Positions 45,923 through 54,194 of a DNA stretch of 64,000 nucleotides are shown piece after piece; within the stretch, counting starts at the first letter, position 1, and each line of letters starts with the position of its first letter. The translations under genes were made by a program, and so were the position numbers. The stretch spans positions 186,001 to 250,000 of the forward strand of contig NZ_JANQBD010000005.1 in assembly GCF_024722015.1 (NCBI RefSeq), written 5' to 3'. The notes under the pieces are model-generated. The model was not told the origin of the DNA. It saw nothing but the letters and a program-made list of their open reading frames with translations, and searched no databases. The DNA is from Paenibacillus radicis (ex Xue et al. 2023) (lineage in GTDB: Bacteria; Bacillota; Bacilli; Paenibacillales; NBRC-103111).

Positions 45923-46087
45923 TTAGTCTTCATCTTCCTGAAAAGCATATTGAACGTTATCGACAATTTCACTAACAGTCTCGCTGATCATATCTGTAGG
46001 CGCATGCTCCTCTTGTTCAGTGGATTCAGGAATCCCTGCGGCTGTATTGGCAGCTTCGGCGTAATGAGCATCATTATCGTTTTTCAA
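45923..46087 (-). CDS. 54-residue acidic protein, unknown function
   Basis: TTG at 46087 follows AAGGAG with nine bases of spacing; TAA is at 45925-45923. The peptide starts MKNDNDAHYAEAANTAAGIP, continues with EEHAPTDMISETVSEIVDNV and ends QYAFQEDED. It is strongly acidic, with an amphipathic helix in the second half. The stop lies 15 bp before the start of the 104-residue acidic gene and the two are likely co-transcribed. No function is recognised. Confidence 0.65.
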   Translation of the reverse strand: MKNDNDAHYAEAANTAAGIPESTEQEEHAPTDMISETVSEIVDNVQYAFQEDED

Positions 46088-46261
46088 TGAAATCATCTCC
46101 TTATTGATTATTAACCAGTTTTATCCTGTACCAACAGACTTTTAATTATTCCGGCTTGATGAATTGTTTATAGATTTAGTTATTTTTTCATGTTAAAATG
46201 GAAAGCTCCTGTTCGTGACAGGTGGAAAAGGAAGGCTTGTTATGCAGAAAGTCGAAAAGTT

Positions 46262-46430
46262 TTATCCACATGGTTATACACAGTATTAACAGCTGTTCAC
46301 ACCAAACTTTGCATATATCTGGAATATTTACTAACATATCCACAGGAGTGTTTATCCACAGGTGAAATAGCATTTTTTATCCACTTGTGTACAACTAAAA
46401 CGGTGATTGTCTTTTATGCGCTTATCCAGG
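46262..46430 (+). promoter_or_regulatory. Cluster of DnaA-box sequences
   Basis: Two perfect TTATCCACA sites lie at 46262-46270 and 46352-46360. Near matches in the same orientation: TTATACACA (46274-46282), ATATCCACA (46336-46344), TTATCCACT (46377-46385), TTATCCAGG (46422-46430). No dnaA or dnaN gene is present, so this is not the chromosomal origin. In Bacillus subtilis, DnaA-box clusters outside oriC titrate or modulate DnaA. Confidence 0.6.
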
Positions 46431-46440
46431 TCTGGAATAT

Positions 46441-46792
46441 AAGAAAATCTTCTGATCGAAGCCCTTTCGAGGAAGATACATTCGTGTCTAAGCGGTAGCT
46501 TTTCTTGCAATAACAGACTTCTTCAGCTCCGCTGAAAACTTATAAAGTCTGTTATTATAAGAAAATCTTCTGATCGAAGCCCTTTCGAGGAAGATACATT
46601 CGTGTCTAAGCGGTAGCTTTTCTTGCAATAACAGACTTCTTCAGCTCCGCTGAAAACTTATAAAGTCTGTTATTGTAAGAAAAGCTTCTGATCGAAGCCC
46701 TTTCGAGGAAGATACATTCGTGACTAAGTTGTAGCTTTTCTTGCAATATCAGACTTGTTCAGCTCTGCTGAAAACTTATAAGTCTGATATTA
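46441..46792. repeat. Three tandem copies of a 118-bp structured repeat
   Basis: Copies begin at 46441, 46559 and 46677 with exact 118-bp spacing; copies 1 and 2 are almost identical, copy 3 diverges. Each copy has two stem regions: AAGAAAA..TTTTCTT enclosing TCGAA/TTCGA, and AATAACAGACTT..AAGTCTGTTATT enclosing TTCAGC/GCTGAA. In copy 3 the second stem is AATATCAGACTT..AAGTCTGATATT, a paired change that keeps the stem. Confidence 0.85.
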
Positions 46793-46793
46793 T

Positions 46794-46828
46794 AAAAAGA
46801 CGGCTCCATTAAATGAGCCGCGTCTTTG
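46794..46828. terminator. Terminator of the lipoprotein gene (minus strand), bidirectional
   Basis: AAAGACGGCTC and GAGCCGCGTCTTT arms around ATTAAAT with one bulge; A-run on the left and T-run on the right. Confidence 0.75.
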
Positions 46829-46829
46829 T

Positions 46830-47279
46830 CTACTTGGATTCTATTATCTTAAAGATACCTGTTCCCTTGCTTATATGGTTACCTTCAAGCCAATCCACTT
46901 CTACAGAAATGGGCGTGTTGACTGGCAAGGTTAAATCAGATAACGATATTTTTTCATTAGGATCCAATTTGGAAACTACAGTTTTAGAATCAGCTTTTAC
47001 CGTACTTCCCGATAGCTTTTCCTTGGTATCTATTCTATAATACACCGTTACATCTTTGACTGAAGCATCCCCGGAATTTTGAAATTCAATATCATATCCC
47101 TGTTGTCCCAGCGTATTTACTTTCGGCACCATCCGTAATTTCCAGTGGTCTAAACCATCTTGTTTCGTTAGTTCCGTCGTAACAACAGGGCGTACCTCGG
47201 TATGCGTATTATCTGTGCTTTTAGAGCAACCTGTGAATATGGCTATTAGACAAACCAGCAATAAAGACATCTTTTGCAA
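46830..47279 (-). CDS. Lipoprotein, unknown function
   Basis: 149 residues starting at TTG 47279, chosen because AGGAGGTGAT lies about ten bases upstream. The lipobox is IFTGC with lipidated C18. The mature part (about 35-149) is a single beta-rich domain with VTVYYRIDTKEKLSG and KTVVSKLDPNEKISLSDL, resembling FxLYD-like or CARDB-like folds. No enzymatic motif. It stands alone between the structured repeats and the FUSC gene. Confidence 0.75.
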   Translation of the reverse strand: MQKMSLLLVCLIAIFTGCSKSTDNTHTEVRPVVTTELTKQDGLDHWKLRMVPKVNTLGQQGYDIEFQNSGDASVKDVTVYYRIDTKEKLSGSTVKADSKTVVSKLDPNEKISLSDLTLPVNTPISVEVDWLEGNHISKGTGIFKIIESK

Positions 47280-47437
47280 TTCGCTATCACCTCCTATTTC
47301 TTATACATATAAAAGAGGAAAATGTTTCATTTAAGAACATGCTATACTGAAACAAAGCATTCGAGCTATTTCGTATGAAGGGTATTTGTAAAATGGCAGA
47401 GCCTCTTGGATAACTACGTGAAGAAGAGGTGTTCTAG

Positions 47438-48490
47438 GTGGATGGAAAAACGTATTTGGCACAAGTGCTTCAATGGTCTACTGCAGCTAAGGTGGAGCTT
47501 GTGGAACTCATTTCCTCAGGAATGGCTATGGCCGGGCCTATTTTGATCTTCGCCGCAATCGGTCACCTTCCACTTGGTTTGGCCGCATCAGTTGGTGGGT
47601 TGGCAGTCAGTGGAGTGAAAGCTGGATCGAGCACCAAAAATCAGGCCAAAGAATTGACTTCAGCACTGATACCGGTCATCTTAGCTGCTGTTGCAGCTAT
47701 CCTTTTACTCGGTTATGGTTGGATGTCCGACATTGCTGTAGTCGTGCTAGCCAGCCTTGCAGCGATAATTGGGGGATATAGTCGTGCCTTTGTTGTAGCA
47801 ACAACACGCTTTATCCTGTTTCTGGCCATCACCATCAACGTGATGGGTACGGCACCGAATCTGGCACAATTATTTTATTTGATCGTAGCGGGGGCTATTT
47901 GGAGCTCATGTCTGAGTTTGATGCTGGGGGCGTTAGTACGGACGAGACGTAGTATCGATTCATCGGAGGATGAAGCTTCGACTTTCACAATATCACAAAA
48001 AATCACTCGCTGGAGGAAGTCGCTGACGCGCCTATCCGGTTGGCAATATACACTCAGGCTTGCATTATGTCTGTGCATAGCTGAGGGATTTCGATGGTTC
48101 TGGCCCGGCCACCATTTGTATTGGATCGTACTTACTGTTGCGATCCTGATTGAACGGAAAGTGGAGCCATTTCCGATCAAAACAACGCAACGAGCACTCG
48201 GCACCGTACTCGGAGTGATCGCGGCCAGTCTATTCCTTGTAGTTAGTCTGCCGGCTTGGGGGATGATCATGAGCATAGGGCTTCTCGCGGCTGTGAGACC
48301 GCTGCTCAAGGTTCGAAATTATTTCGCATACTCCGCATCCATGACTCCTCTCATTATGCTGATTATGAACGCCGGTCAATCGATTGAGCTTGGTGTTTTG
48401 TTCGATCGGCTGATTGCAACCCTCATTGGCGTTGGCCTTGTGATTTTGGTCAACCTGATTTTCAGCAGGGTTATGCCTAAGCCAGCATGA
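47438..48490 (+). CDS. FUSC-family (fusaric-acid-resistance-like) membrane protein
   Basis: 350 residues in two hydrophobic halves (about 25-165 and 205-345), each with several helices, joined by a polar segment (RSIDSSEDEAS). The second half has the FUSC core: YTLRLALCLCIAEGFRWFWP, YWIVLTVAILIERKVEPFPI and TTQRALGTVLGVIAASLF. GTG 47438 is the start, with GAGGTG upstream. Relatives export aromatic acids. The LysR gene follows 72 bp later and may control it. Confidence 0.82.
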   Translation: MDGKTYLAQVLQWSTAAKVELVELISSGMAMAGPILIFAAIGHLPLGLAASVGGLAVSGVKAGSSTKNQAKELTSALIPVILAAVAAILLLGYGWMSDIAVVVLASLAAIIGGYSRAFVVATTRFILFLAITINVMGTAPNLAQLFYLIVAGAIWSSCLSLMLGALVRTRRSIDSSEDEASTFTISQKITRWRKSLTRLSGWQYTLRLALCLCIAEGFRWFWPGHHLYWIVLTVAILIERKVEPFPIKTTQRALGTVLGVIAASLFLVVSLPAWGMIMSIGLLAAVRPLLKVRNYFAYSASMTPLIMLIMNAGQSIELGVLFDRLIATLIGVGLVILVNLIFSRVMPKPA

Positions 48491-48562
48491 GAGTTGCCAT
48501 GCAAAGCTTGCTCATTTTAGCTAAAGATGCCGTATGACACAAAAGGCTGAGGGGTAATTCAT

Positions 48563-49435
48563 ATGGTTGATTTTGAATGGTACAGAACCTTTATTACTAT
48601 TTATAAACATAACTCGGTTTCCGAAGCGGCCAAAACACGTATGATGACACAGCCGGCAATGAGTCAGCATCTAGCTTCATTAGAAGCGGAGGTTGGTGAG
48701 CCGCTATTTACAAGGGCAGCTAGAAAGATGATGCCGACAGAAAGGGGCAAAGAGCTCTATTCGCAGCTGGCTCCGCTTATAGAATCACTTGAGGAAACAA
48801 CGATGAGTTTCAAAGCGGCATCCTTACCTACTTTTAAAGTGGTCCGTATTGGTACGGCGCACGAGTTGTTCAGTGAGAAAATATTACCGCAGCTTCATAA
48901 GTACACAACCTGTACGGTTTCCTACTTTGGAACCGCCGATCATTTGTTAGAGCTATTAAAGGATGATAAAGTAGATATTATTATTACATCCAAAAAGTTT
49001 CTCGTTCCCGGAATTGAGTATGAGAGTTTATTTATTGAAGAATTTGTTGTTGTTGCTCCTGAACAAATGGAAATTATGGATACAGATAACATGAAGTTAA
49101 GGGAACAGTGGCTATCTTCTCAAAATTGGTTGAGCTACGGATTAGAATTGCCCATCATCAGAAGATTTTGGAGAGAGCACTTTAAGAAACGTCCTCTTAT
49201 CAAGCCAATTCATGTGATTCCTAATCTACATATGATTTTAAAAGCGATTGAGAACGGCGCAGGTTTAAGCCTGCTTCCTACCTATATATTGGAATCATCG
49301 GCGATGGTGCGAGCGAAGCTGATTTATACGGATTTAACGGTGAAAAATGAGCTGTTTATTGCATACAAAATGAAGCATAAGCATCTGTTTGGAATGAATG
49401 AGATAACAAGGATCCTAAGAGAAAATAAGGAATGA
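48563..49435 (+). CDS. LysR-family transcriptional regulator
   Basis: 290 residues: an N-terminal winged helix-turn-helix (1-60, NSVSEAAKTRMMTQPAMSQH) and a LysR substrate domain with IGTAHELFSEKILPQL and NGAGLSLLPTY. ATG follows GAGGGG. It lies between the FUSC gene and an MFS gene on the same strand and could regulate either; no T-N11-A site was identified with confidence. Confidence 0.92.
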   Translation: MVDFEWYRTFITIYKHNSVSEAAKTRMMTQPAMSQHLASLEAEVGEPLFTRAARKMMPTERGKELYSQLAPLIESLEETTMSFKAASLPTFKVVRIGTAHELFSEKILPQLHKYTTCTVSYFGTADHLLELLKDDKVDIIITSKKFLVPGIEYESLFIEEFVVVAPEQMEIMDTDNMKLREQWLSSQNWLSYGLELPIIRRFWREHFKKRPLIKPIHVIPNLHMILKAIENGAGLSLLPTYILESSAMVRAKLIYTDLTVKNELFIAYKMKHKHLFGMNEITRILRENKE

Positions 49436-49466
49436 TCAGCCATTTGACAGTGGTTGGTCTTTTTTG
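49434..49466 (+). terminator. Terminator after the LysR gene
   Basis: GATCAGCCA (49434-49442) pairs with TGGTTGGTC (49451-49459) with two wobbles, followed by TTTTTTG. Confidence 0.65.
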
Positions 49467-49591
49467 TATATCCCTGAGCCCAATCGATAAATATATTTAT
49501 GTATCAATAACTATTTCATAATTTGTTTTATATATAATTTGAGCTTAGAATAATTGAAGTATCCAAATGCGAATAACTGGAGGGAACCTTC

Positions 49592-50797
49592 TTGAATTCA
49601 AAAAGTATGGCCAATCATTCCTCAATAACCTCAAGTAAAGGTTCAACTCTGGCTTTATATGCACTGACTCTGGGTGCGTTTGCCATTGGGATGACTGAAT
49701 TTATTATTATGGGCTTGCTCCCGGATGTCGCCTCGAACCTACATGTTTCCATTCCATCGGCTGGCCTGCTCATTACTGGCTATGCGCTGGGAGTTGCGGT
49801 TGGGGCTCCATTTATTACGATAGCCACACACAGGATGCAGCGCAAAGCACTCTTAATCCTGTTGATGCTCATTTTTATCACAGGCAATGTACTGGCCGCA
49901 CTCGCACCGAACTACGAAATATTGATGGTAGCTCGGATCGTGGCTGCTTTGACGCACGGTTCCTTTTTTGGTGTCGGTTCTGTCGTTGCGGCAGAATTGG
50001 TTCCCAAAGAAAAACGCGCCGGCGCTATTGCCATTATGTTTACTGGTCTGACATTGGCGAACATCCTGGGTGTTCCCATAGGAACCTTCCTGGGTCAGTC
50101 GTTTGGCTGGCGGTCAACGTTCTGGGTCATTTCAGTTGTAGGGCTCATAGCCTTGCTTGGCGTTATGCTGCTCGTTCCAAAGGTCAAAGCGGCTCAGTCG
50201 AGTCTGCGGCAGGAGCTTGGTGTGTTAAAGCGCCCGACCGTTCATGTTGCACTGTTAATGACGGTGTTTGGTTTCGGGGGTGTATTCACAGCCTTCACTT
50301 ACATTACGCCGATTTTGGTTGATATTACGGGCTTCTCGCCAGGTTCTGTTTCCTACATCCTTGTGTTATTTGGAATTGGGATTACTATCGGCAATATATA
50401 TGGCGGGAAATTAGCAGACAAGAGGCTGCTGCCCTCGCTTACATGGATACTTGTTTCGCTGGCGATCATTCTGGCGCTCTTCAGTCTAACGGATCAGAAC
50501 AAAATTATGGCCTTAATCACAGTGTTTATTTTAGGTATAGCAGCATTCGGTACCGTACCAGGGCTACAACTCCATATGTTGAACACGGCTAAGGAAGCTC
50601 CTACTTTGGCATCGACATTAAACATCGCAGCCTTTAACCTCGGAAATGCATTGGGTGCGTATCTTGGGGGTGTAGTGATCGACATGAACATTGGTGGAGG
50701 ACTCCATGCTGTGCCTTGGGTCGCATCTCTGGTGACGGTAGCCGGAATTCTGTTTACTCTGTGGGGGATGCAGCAAAATAAAAAGAAGTCTAATTGA
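49592..50797 (+). CDS. MFS transporter, DHA1-type drug/sugar efflux
   Basis: 401 residues, 12 hydrophobic helices. The MFS motif A equivalent between helices 2 and 3 is degenerate, and motif C-like residues lie in helix 5 (GLTLANILGVPIGTFLGQ). The N-terminal FAIGMTEFIIMGLLPDVASNL is characteristic of the AraJ/YdhP branch of proton-linked efflux proteins. TTG 49592 with GGAGGGAAC upstream is the likely start; ATG 49607 is possible. The substrate is unknown. Confidence 0.9.
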   Translation: MNSKSMANHSSITSSKGSTLALYALTLGAFAIGMTEFIIMGLLPDVASNLHVSIPSAGLLITGYALGVAVGAPFITIATHRMQRKALLILLMLIFITGNVLAALAPNYEILMVARIVAALTHGSFFGVGSVVAAELVPKEKRAGAIAIMFTGLTLANILGVPIGTFLGQSFGWRSTFWVISVVGLIALLGVMLLVPKVKAAQSSLRQELGVLKRPTVHVALLMTVFGFGGVFTAFTYITPILVDITGFSPGSVSYILVLFGIGITIGNIYGGKLADKRLLPSLTWILVSLAIILALFSLTDQNKIMALITVFILGIAAFGTVPGLQLHMLNTAKEAPTLASTLNIAAFNLGNALGAYLGGVVIDMNIGGGLHAVPWVASLVTVAGILFTLWGMQQNKKKSN

Positions 50798-50892
50798 ATC
50801 AGTGGTACCTCGTCTACTCAAGCTTCGAGTGAGATTATTGAAGAACAGGCCGCTGGCCACGAGCCCTGGAGGATTTTGTACGGAACCAAGAG

Positions 50893-51016
50893 TTCCGTTA
50901 TTCCATCAGCCGACACTAAATTAAGGAGATAGCGGAAGTGGAAATTCCGTTATGTTGGTCTAATTGGGCATTTATGCATACAAACAGAGGGATAACGGAA
51001 CGAGCGCTTCCGTTAT
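50893..51016. repeat. Cluster of TTCCGTTAT motifs
   Basis: TTCCGTTAT occurs at 50893-50901, 50945-50953 and 51008-51016, and inverted (ATAACGGAA) at 50992-51000; ATAGCGGAA near 50930 and TTCCG copies near 51060 and 51078 are related. It lies in an otherwise gene-free region (50798-51243). Confidence 0.6.
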
Positions 51017-51029
51017 CCCTCTGTTTTTT
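50982..51029 (+). terminator. Perfect 19-bp hairpin terminator
   Basis: AAACAGAGGGATAACGGAA (50982-51000) and its exact complement (51008-51026) surround a seven-base loop; T residues continue to 51029. It could end the MFS transcript 185 bp downstream of its stop. Confidence 0.8.
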
Positions 51030-51177
51030 GGGCTTTCAGACTGATAAAGGAAAAATAACTTCCGCAATGCCATTACTTCCGTGGATTCAGCTCTGGCAGG
51101 TTGTTTTGGGTCAAGTGTAGCGTACAAACCTATAATTGTACACCAAGGACGGCAAAAGGTGTTTTTCGCAAACTATA

Positions 51178-51207
51178 TTTACATACATTCTGTATGTATG
51201 TTAAAAT
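51178..51207 (+). promoter_or_regulatory. Promoter with embedded TetR-type operator
   Basis: TTTACA (51178-51183) and TAAAAT (51202-51207) are separated by 18 bp. ACATACAT (51181-51188) and ATGTATGT (51194-51201) form a palindrome that fills the spacer. This is the typical layout of a TetR-family operator, and a TetR gene ends this operon. Confidence 0.75.
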
Positions 51208-51243
51208 GCGAAAGTGAATTACTTCCAAAGGAGATGTTCCCTA

Positions 51244-51696
51244 ATGCAATTAAACAGTTTTTACCCGGTTATTTTAACGGAGAAGGTCGCACTGAGTGCA
51301 AAGTTTTACACGGCTTATTTTGGATTTGAGACCGTATATGAAGCAGATTGGTACGTAAGTCTGAAGCTGTCCAGAGGTAAAGTAACTTATGAACTGGCTC
51401 TTTTGGATGCTTCACACCCCACCATACCGACTGTATATCGAACAAAGGTGCAGGGGTTAATACTCAATTTGGAAGTGGAAAATGTGGATGAGGAGTATAA
51501 AAGGCTTATTCAGGAGGAGAAGCTTCCGATAGAGCTTGATATTCGGGATGAAGAATTCGGCCAACGACATTTTATCATTTCAGATCCTAACGGTGTGTTG
51601 ATTGATGTCATCCAAATCATCCCTCCTTCAGAAGCGGAAAGCGCTCAATATGTCGAGAAGATATGGTCAAGCGATAAAGGCGTCGGTGATGCATGA
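51244..51696 (+). CDS. VOC-family (glyoxalase/bleomycin-resistance-like) protein
   Basis: 150 residues from ATG 51244, with AAAGGAG upstream; the frame before it overlaps the ribosome binding site. The fold signature is one glyoxalase-type unit: [23 protein letters not shown] at the N terminus and [19 protein letters not shown] near residue 120. Metal-binding positions appear incomplete, so binding or a different chemistry is possible. It is the first gene of the TetR-controlled operon; its stop overlaps the next start (ATGA). Confidence 0.85.
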   Translation: MQLNSFYPVILTEKVALSAKFYTAYFGFETVYEADWYVSLKLSRGKVTYELALLDASHPTIPTVYRTKVQGLILNLEVENVDEEYKRLIQEEKLPIELDIRDEEFGQRHFIISDPNGVLIDVIQIIPPSEAESAQYVEKIWSSDKGVGDA

Positions 51697-52470
51697 GTGA
51701 AACCGTAGCTTTGAAGCATTATTTTGCGGTAGAATTAGCTCATCATCTTTCCGAGTTGATCAGACCTCATTATCCGGAATTTCCCGCCCAATCTTTTGTG
51801 GACTCCATTGCCGAGCAGGTAGGGCCTCATGAATTAAAGGGAAGAGTAGCTATCATTGCTGATGAATTAATAAAAGCTTTGCCTCCCGATTATCCGGATT
51901 CTTTGGCCATTCTGTTAAACATTCTTGGTCCGGAAAATGAAACAGAGGAAGGGATGTTCACCAACGGTTATTTTCTGATGCCTGTTGCCCATTTTGTGGA
52001 GAAATACGGATTACAGCATTTTACTTTCTATGCATGCGCTACGTGAAATAACTAAGCGACATACATCGGAATATGCGATACGCCCTTATCTGGCTGTTCA
52101 TCCGGACGACAGTATCAAGCTACTAAGCAGATGGACTCATGATCCTAACCTTCATGTTCGGCGTTTAGTAAGTGAGGGAACCCGTCCACGGCTGCCATGG
52201 GCTAAGAGGATAAAGGTCATTCATGAAGACCCTGCACATAATCTCGCATTGCTTGAGCCTTTATGGGATGATCCTTCTTTTTATGTGAGAAAATCGGTTG
52301 CCAATCATTTGAATGATTTAACGAAGGACCATAAGGATATTTCGGTTAATTGGCTGCGTGAGCGGTTGGATGGTGGCGGGAAGCATACCTCATGGATGAT
52401 TAGACATTCTTTAAGATCACTGGCCAAAAGCATGGATGAAGAGGCGTTAGCAATATTGGAAAAACTTTGA
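51693..52470 (+). pseudogene. DNA alkylation repair (AlkD-like, HEAT-repeat) gene with a +1 frameshift
   Basis: The first frame (51693-52046) encodes 117 residues starting [20 protein letters not shown] and runs to a premature TGA. The second frame (open to 52470) continues the protein as SMHALREITKRHTSEYAIRPYL and on through LLSRWTHDPNLHVRRLVSEG, the AlkD HEAT-repeat pattern. Removing one T from 52025-52027 joins the two frames into a protein of about 258 residues, the family's usual length. The options are a genuine inactivating indel, a sequencing error in a short T-run, or frameshifting. The intact enzyme would excise bulky or cationic alkylated bases. Confidence 0.8.
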
Positions 52471-52522
52471 GGCTCTGTGTAGTAAGAAGTAAGGGAGCAA
52501 GGATAGGGGATTATAGCCGGTT

Positions 52523-53125
52523 ATGAAAAGAAATAAAGAAGAAACTACTGAAACGATTAATAAGATTATTGATGTCGCCAGAAGCTATTTCACCAAACAC
52601 GGTTATGCGGATTCAACTTTGGAGGATATCGCTAATGAGGCTGAATTAACACGCGGGAGCATATATCATCATTTCAGAAATAAAAAAGGTCTCTTCCACG
52701 TTGTGCTGGAATCGGTTCAAAAAGAAGTTGCGGAACGGATTGAAACAGAGGCGGCAAAAAGTGATGACGTTTGGGAGCAATTGCTTTTGGGCTGCCGCGC
52801 ATTTGTTGCAGCAGCAGTTGAACCTCAGAACAAGCGAGTCATGCTCATAGACGGTCCGGCAGTCTTGGGATGGGAGACTTGGCGAATGATGGACGAGCAC
52901 AACTCGATGCGGCTGCTTCGGGGACAGCTTCAAATGATGGAGCAGCAAGGATGCTTGAAGCCTGTGTCCGTTGATGCAATGACCCATTGTCTTTCAGGCT
53001 CATTGAACGAATCAGCGCTCTGGATTGCACAAATGCCGGATTACCAGCAATCACTAGAGGCTACAATGAGAGTTATTTCCCATATGCTAACAGGATTCAA
53101 GAGTGAAACCGTTATAGAGGAATAA
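52523..53125 (+). CDS. TetR-family transcriptional regulator
   Basis: 200 residues. The N-terminal TetR helix-turn-helix (about 10-60) contains ARSYFTKHGYADSTLEDIAN and TRGSIYHHFRNKKGLFHVVL, a near-ideal family signature. The C-terminal ligand domain is helical. The ribosome binding site is weak. It is the last gene of the VOC/AlkD-like operon and most likely represses it through the palindrome at 51181-51201. Confidence 0.92.
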   Translation: MKRNKEETTETINKIIDVARSYFTKHGYADSTLEDIANEAELTRGSIYHHFRNKKGLFHVVLESVQKEVAERIETEAAKSDDVWEQLLLGCRAFVAAAVEPQNKRVMLIDGPAVLGWETWRMMDEHNSMRLLRGQLQMMEQQGCLKPVSVDAMTHCLSGSLNESALWIAQMPDYQQSLEATMRVISHMLTGFKSETVIEE

Positions 53126-53193
53126 AGTAAATGCTTAGATGTATTTGAGCACGAACAAACCGATACCAGCATCTGAGTGACTTGCCATAGTCA

Positions 53194-54084
53194 TCAAATG
53201 CTCGCCTTATGCTCCGAAAGTGACCAGTGCTCTGGGGGAGCCAATGGCGGCGGCAGCTTTGTGTGGACATCCCCTTTCGCTGCGTTGAGCTGGGCTTGGG
53301 TGAGAAAAATACTATCGGTGAGGTCCGCACCCCTGAGATCAGCGTCTCGGAAATCAGCACCGATGAGGTCAGCCCCTCTCAGGTCGGCGTCTCTGAGATC
53401 AGCGGCAATGAGGTAGGCCCCTCTCAAGTTGGCACCTCTCAGGTCCGCCCCTCTCAGCTTCGCACCGATAAGGTCCGCCCCGCGGGTGAAGGTCTTCCGA
53501 CGGCTTGAGGAGCCCTTCACCGAACGAAGCACTTCGGCTCGCGCAAGCACGCTGGCTCGTAGGAGCAGAGCATTGACATCTGCCCGATGTGCTGCCACAT
53601 TAAGCTCCAGGATTGAGCCGGCATTGAGATGAGTGAGGCGTTCCGTCTCTTCGAGTGCCAATCTGAGCTCATTATGAATCGAGCTTGCAGCTTGCAGCGT
53701 CAGCGCCTCGGTCAAATACCAGAGGAGCTCGTGCAGCTGCCGCATGATTGGAAATACATTAAACATTTGCCCCGCGGATTCCGGGACTTGCTGCCAGTCG
53801 TGGCCACCGAAAGTATCTTGGGAGACCTTTTGTCCAGCGCCGAAGCAGTCATAAACCGTGCAGCCTCGAAAGCCCAGCTGCCTGAGGTTGTTGTGAACAC
53901 CGCAGCGGAAGTCCGATTGCAGGTTGTGGCAGGGCTGCCCGGCGTCTTTGTCGATGGCGAAGTCTATCGAAGCTGCGAAGGGCAGCGCAGCACAGCATAA
54001 GCCGAAGCAGCTCTCGCAGTCAGCTTGAAGACGGAGGCGGTTGCTGTCGAGGGAAGCTCCTGAAGTTTCGTGATTCTCGGACAT
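53194..54084 (-). CDS. Pentapeptide-repeat protein with N-terminal Cys cluster
   Basis: 296 residues. The N-terminal third has CESCFGLCCAALPF (C23, C26, C30, C31 region) and then PCHNL, FRCGVH and FRGCTVYDCFGAG, nine or so Cys in a pattern that suggests metal or Fe-S binding. From about residue 205 to 262 a run of A(D/N)LRGA-type pentapeptides forms a short right-handed beta-helix. AAGGAGG precedes the ATG. The gene is clearly G+C-richer than its neighbours. I recall very similar Cys-plus-pentapeptide proteins in actinobacteria, so horizontal transfer is plausible. Function unknown. Confidence 0.82.
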   Translation of the reverse strand: MSENHETSGASLDSNRLRLQADCESCFGLCCAALPFAASIDFAIDKDAGQPCHNLQSDFRCGVHNNLRQLGFRGCTVYDCFGAGQKVSQDTFGGHDWQQVPESAGQMFNVFPIMRQLHELLWYLTEALTLQAASSIHNELRLALEETERLTHLNAGSILELNVAAHRADVNALLLRASVLARAEVLRSVKGSSSRRKTFTRGADLIGAKLRGADLRGANLRGAYLIAADLRDADLRGADLIGADFRDADLRGADLTDSIFLTQAQLNAAKGDVHTKLPPPLAPPEHWSLSEHKASI

Positions 54085-54194
54085 GGCATAGCCTCCTTGG
54101 CTTCATCGTATTTGCATAATTGCGTAATCTAATCTACAACAAGAGTGTAGTATGAGAACAGATAATTTTCTTGTATAAATGATTTTTTACAATG

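Noticed and set aside
46262-46430. Chromosomal or plasmid replication origin
   Set aside because: No dnaA, dnaN, rep gene or clear A+T-rich unwinding element next to the boxes; a DnaA-binding control locus is more likely.
46190-46498. 102-codon plus-strand frame through the DnaA-box region
   Set aside because: No ribosome binding site, it runs into the 118-bp repeat and has no protein-like pattern.
46441-46792. CRISPR array
   Set aside because: The units are 118 bp, continuous and nearly identical, with no unique spacers and no cas genes in the window.
50938-51120. 60-codon frame in the TTCCGTTAT region
   Set aside because: It is built mostly from the hairpin and repeat motifs and lacks a ribosome binding site.
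53177-54000. Plus-strand open frames opposite the pentapeptide gene (53177-53416, 53227-53508, 53429-53632, 53629-54000)
   Set aside because: They are the reverse strand of a repetitive G+C-rich gene, give repetitive Ser/Ala/Arg peptides and lack ribosome binding sites.
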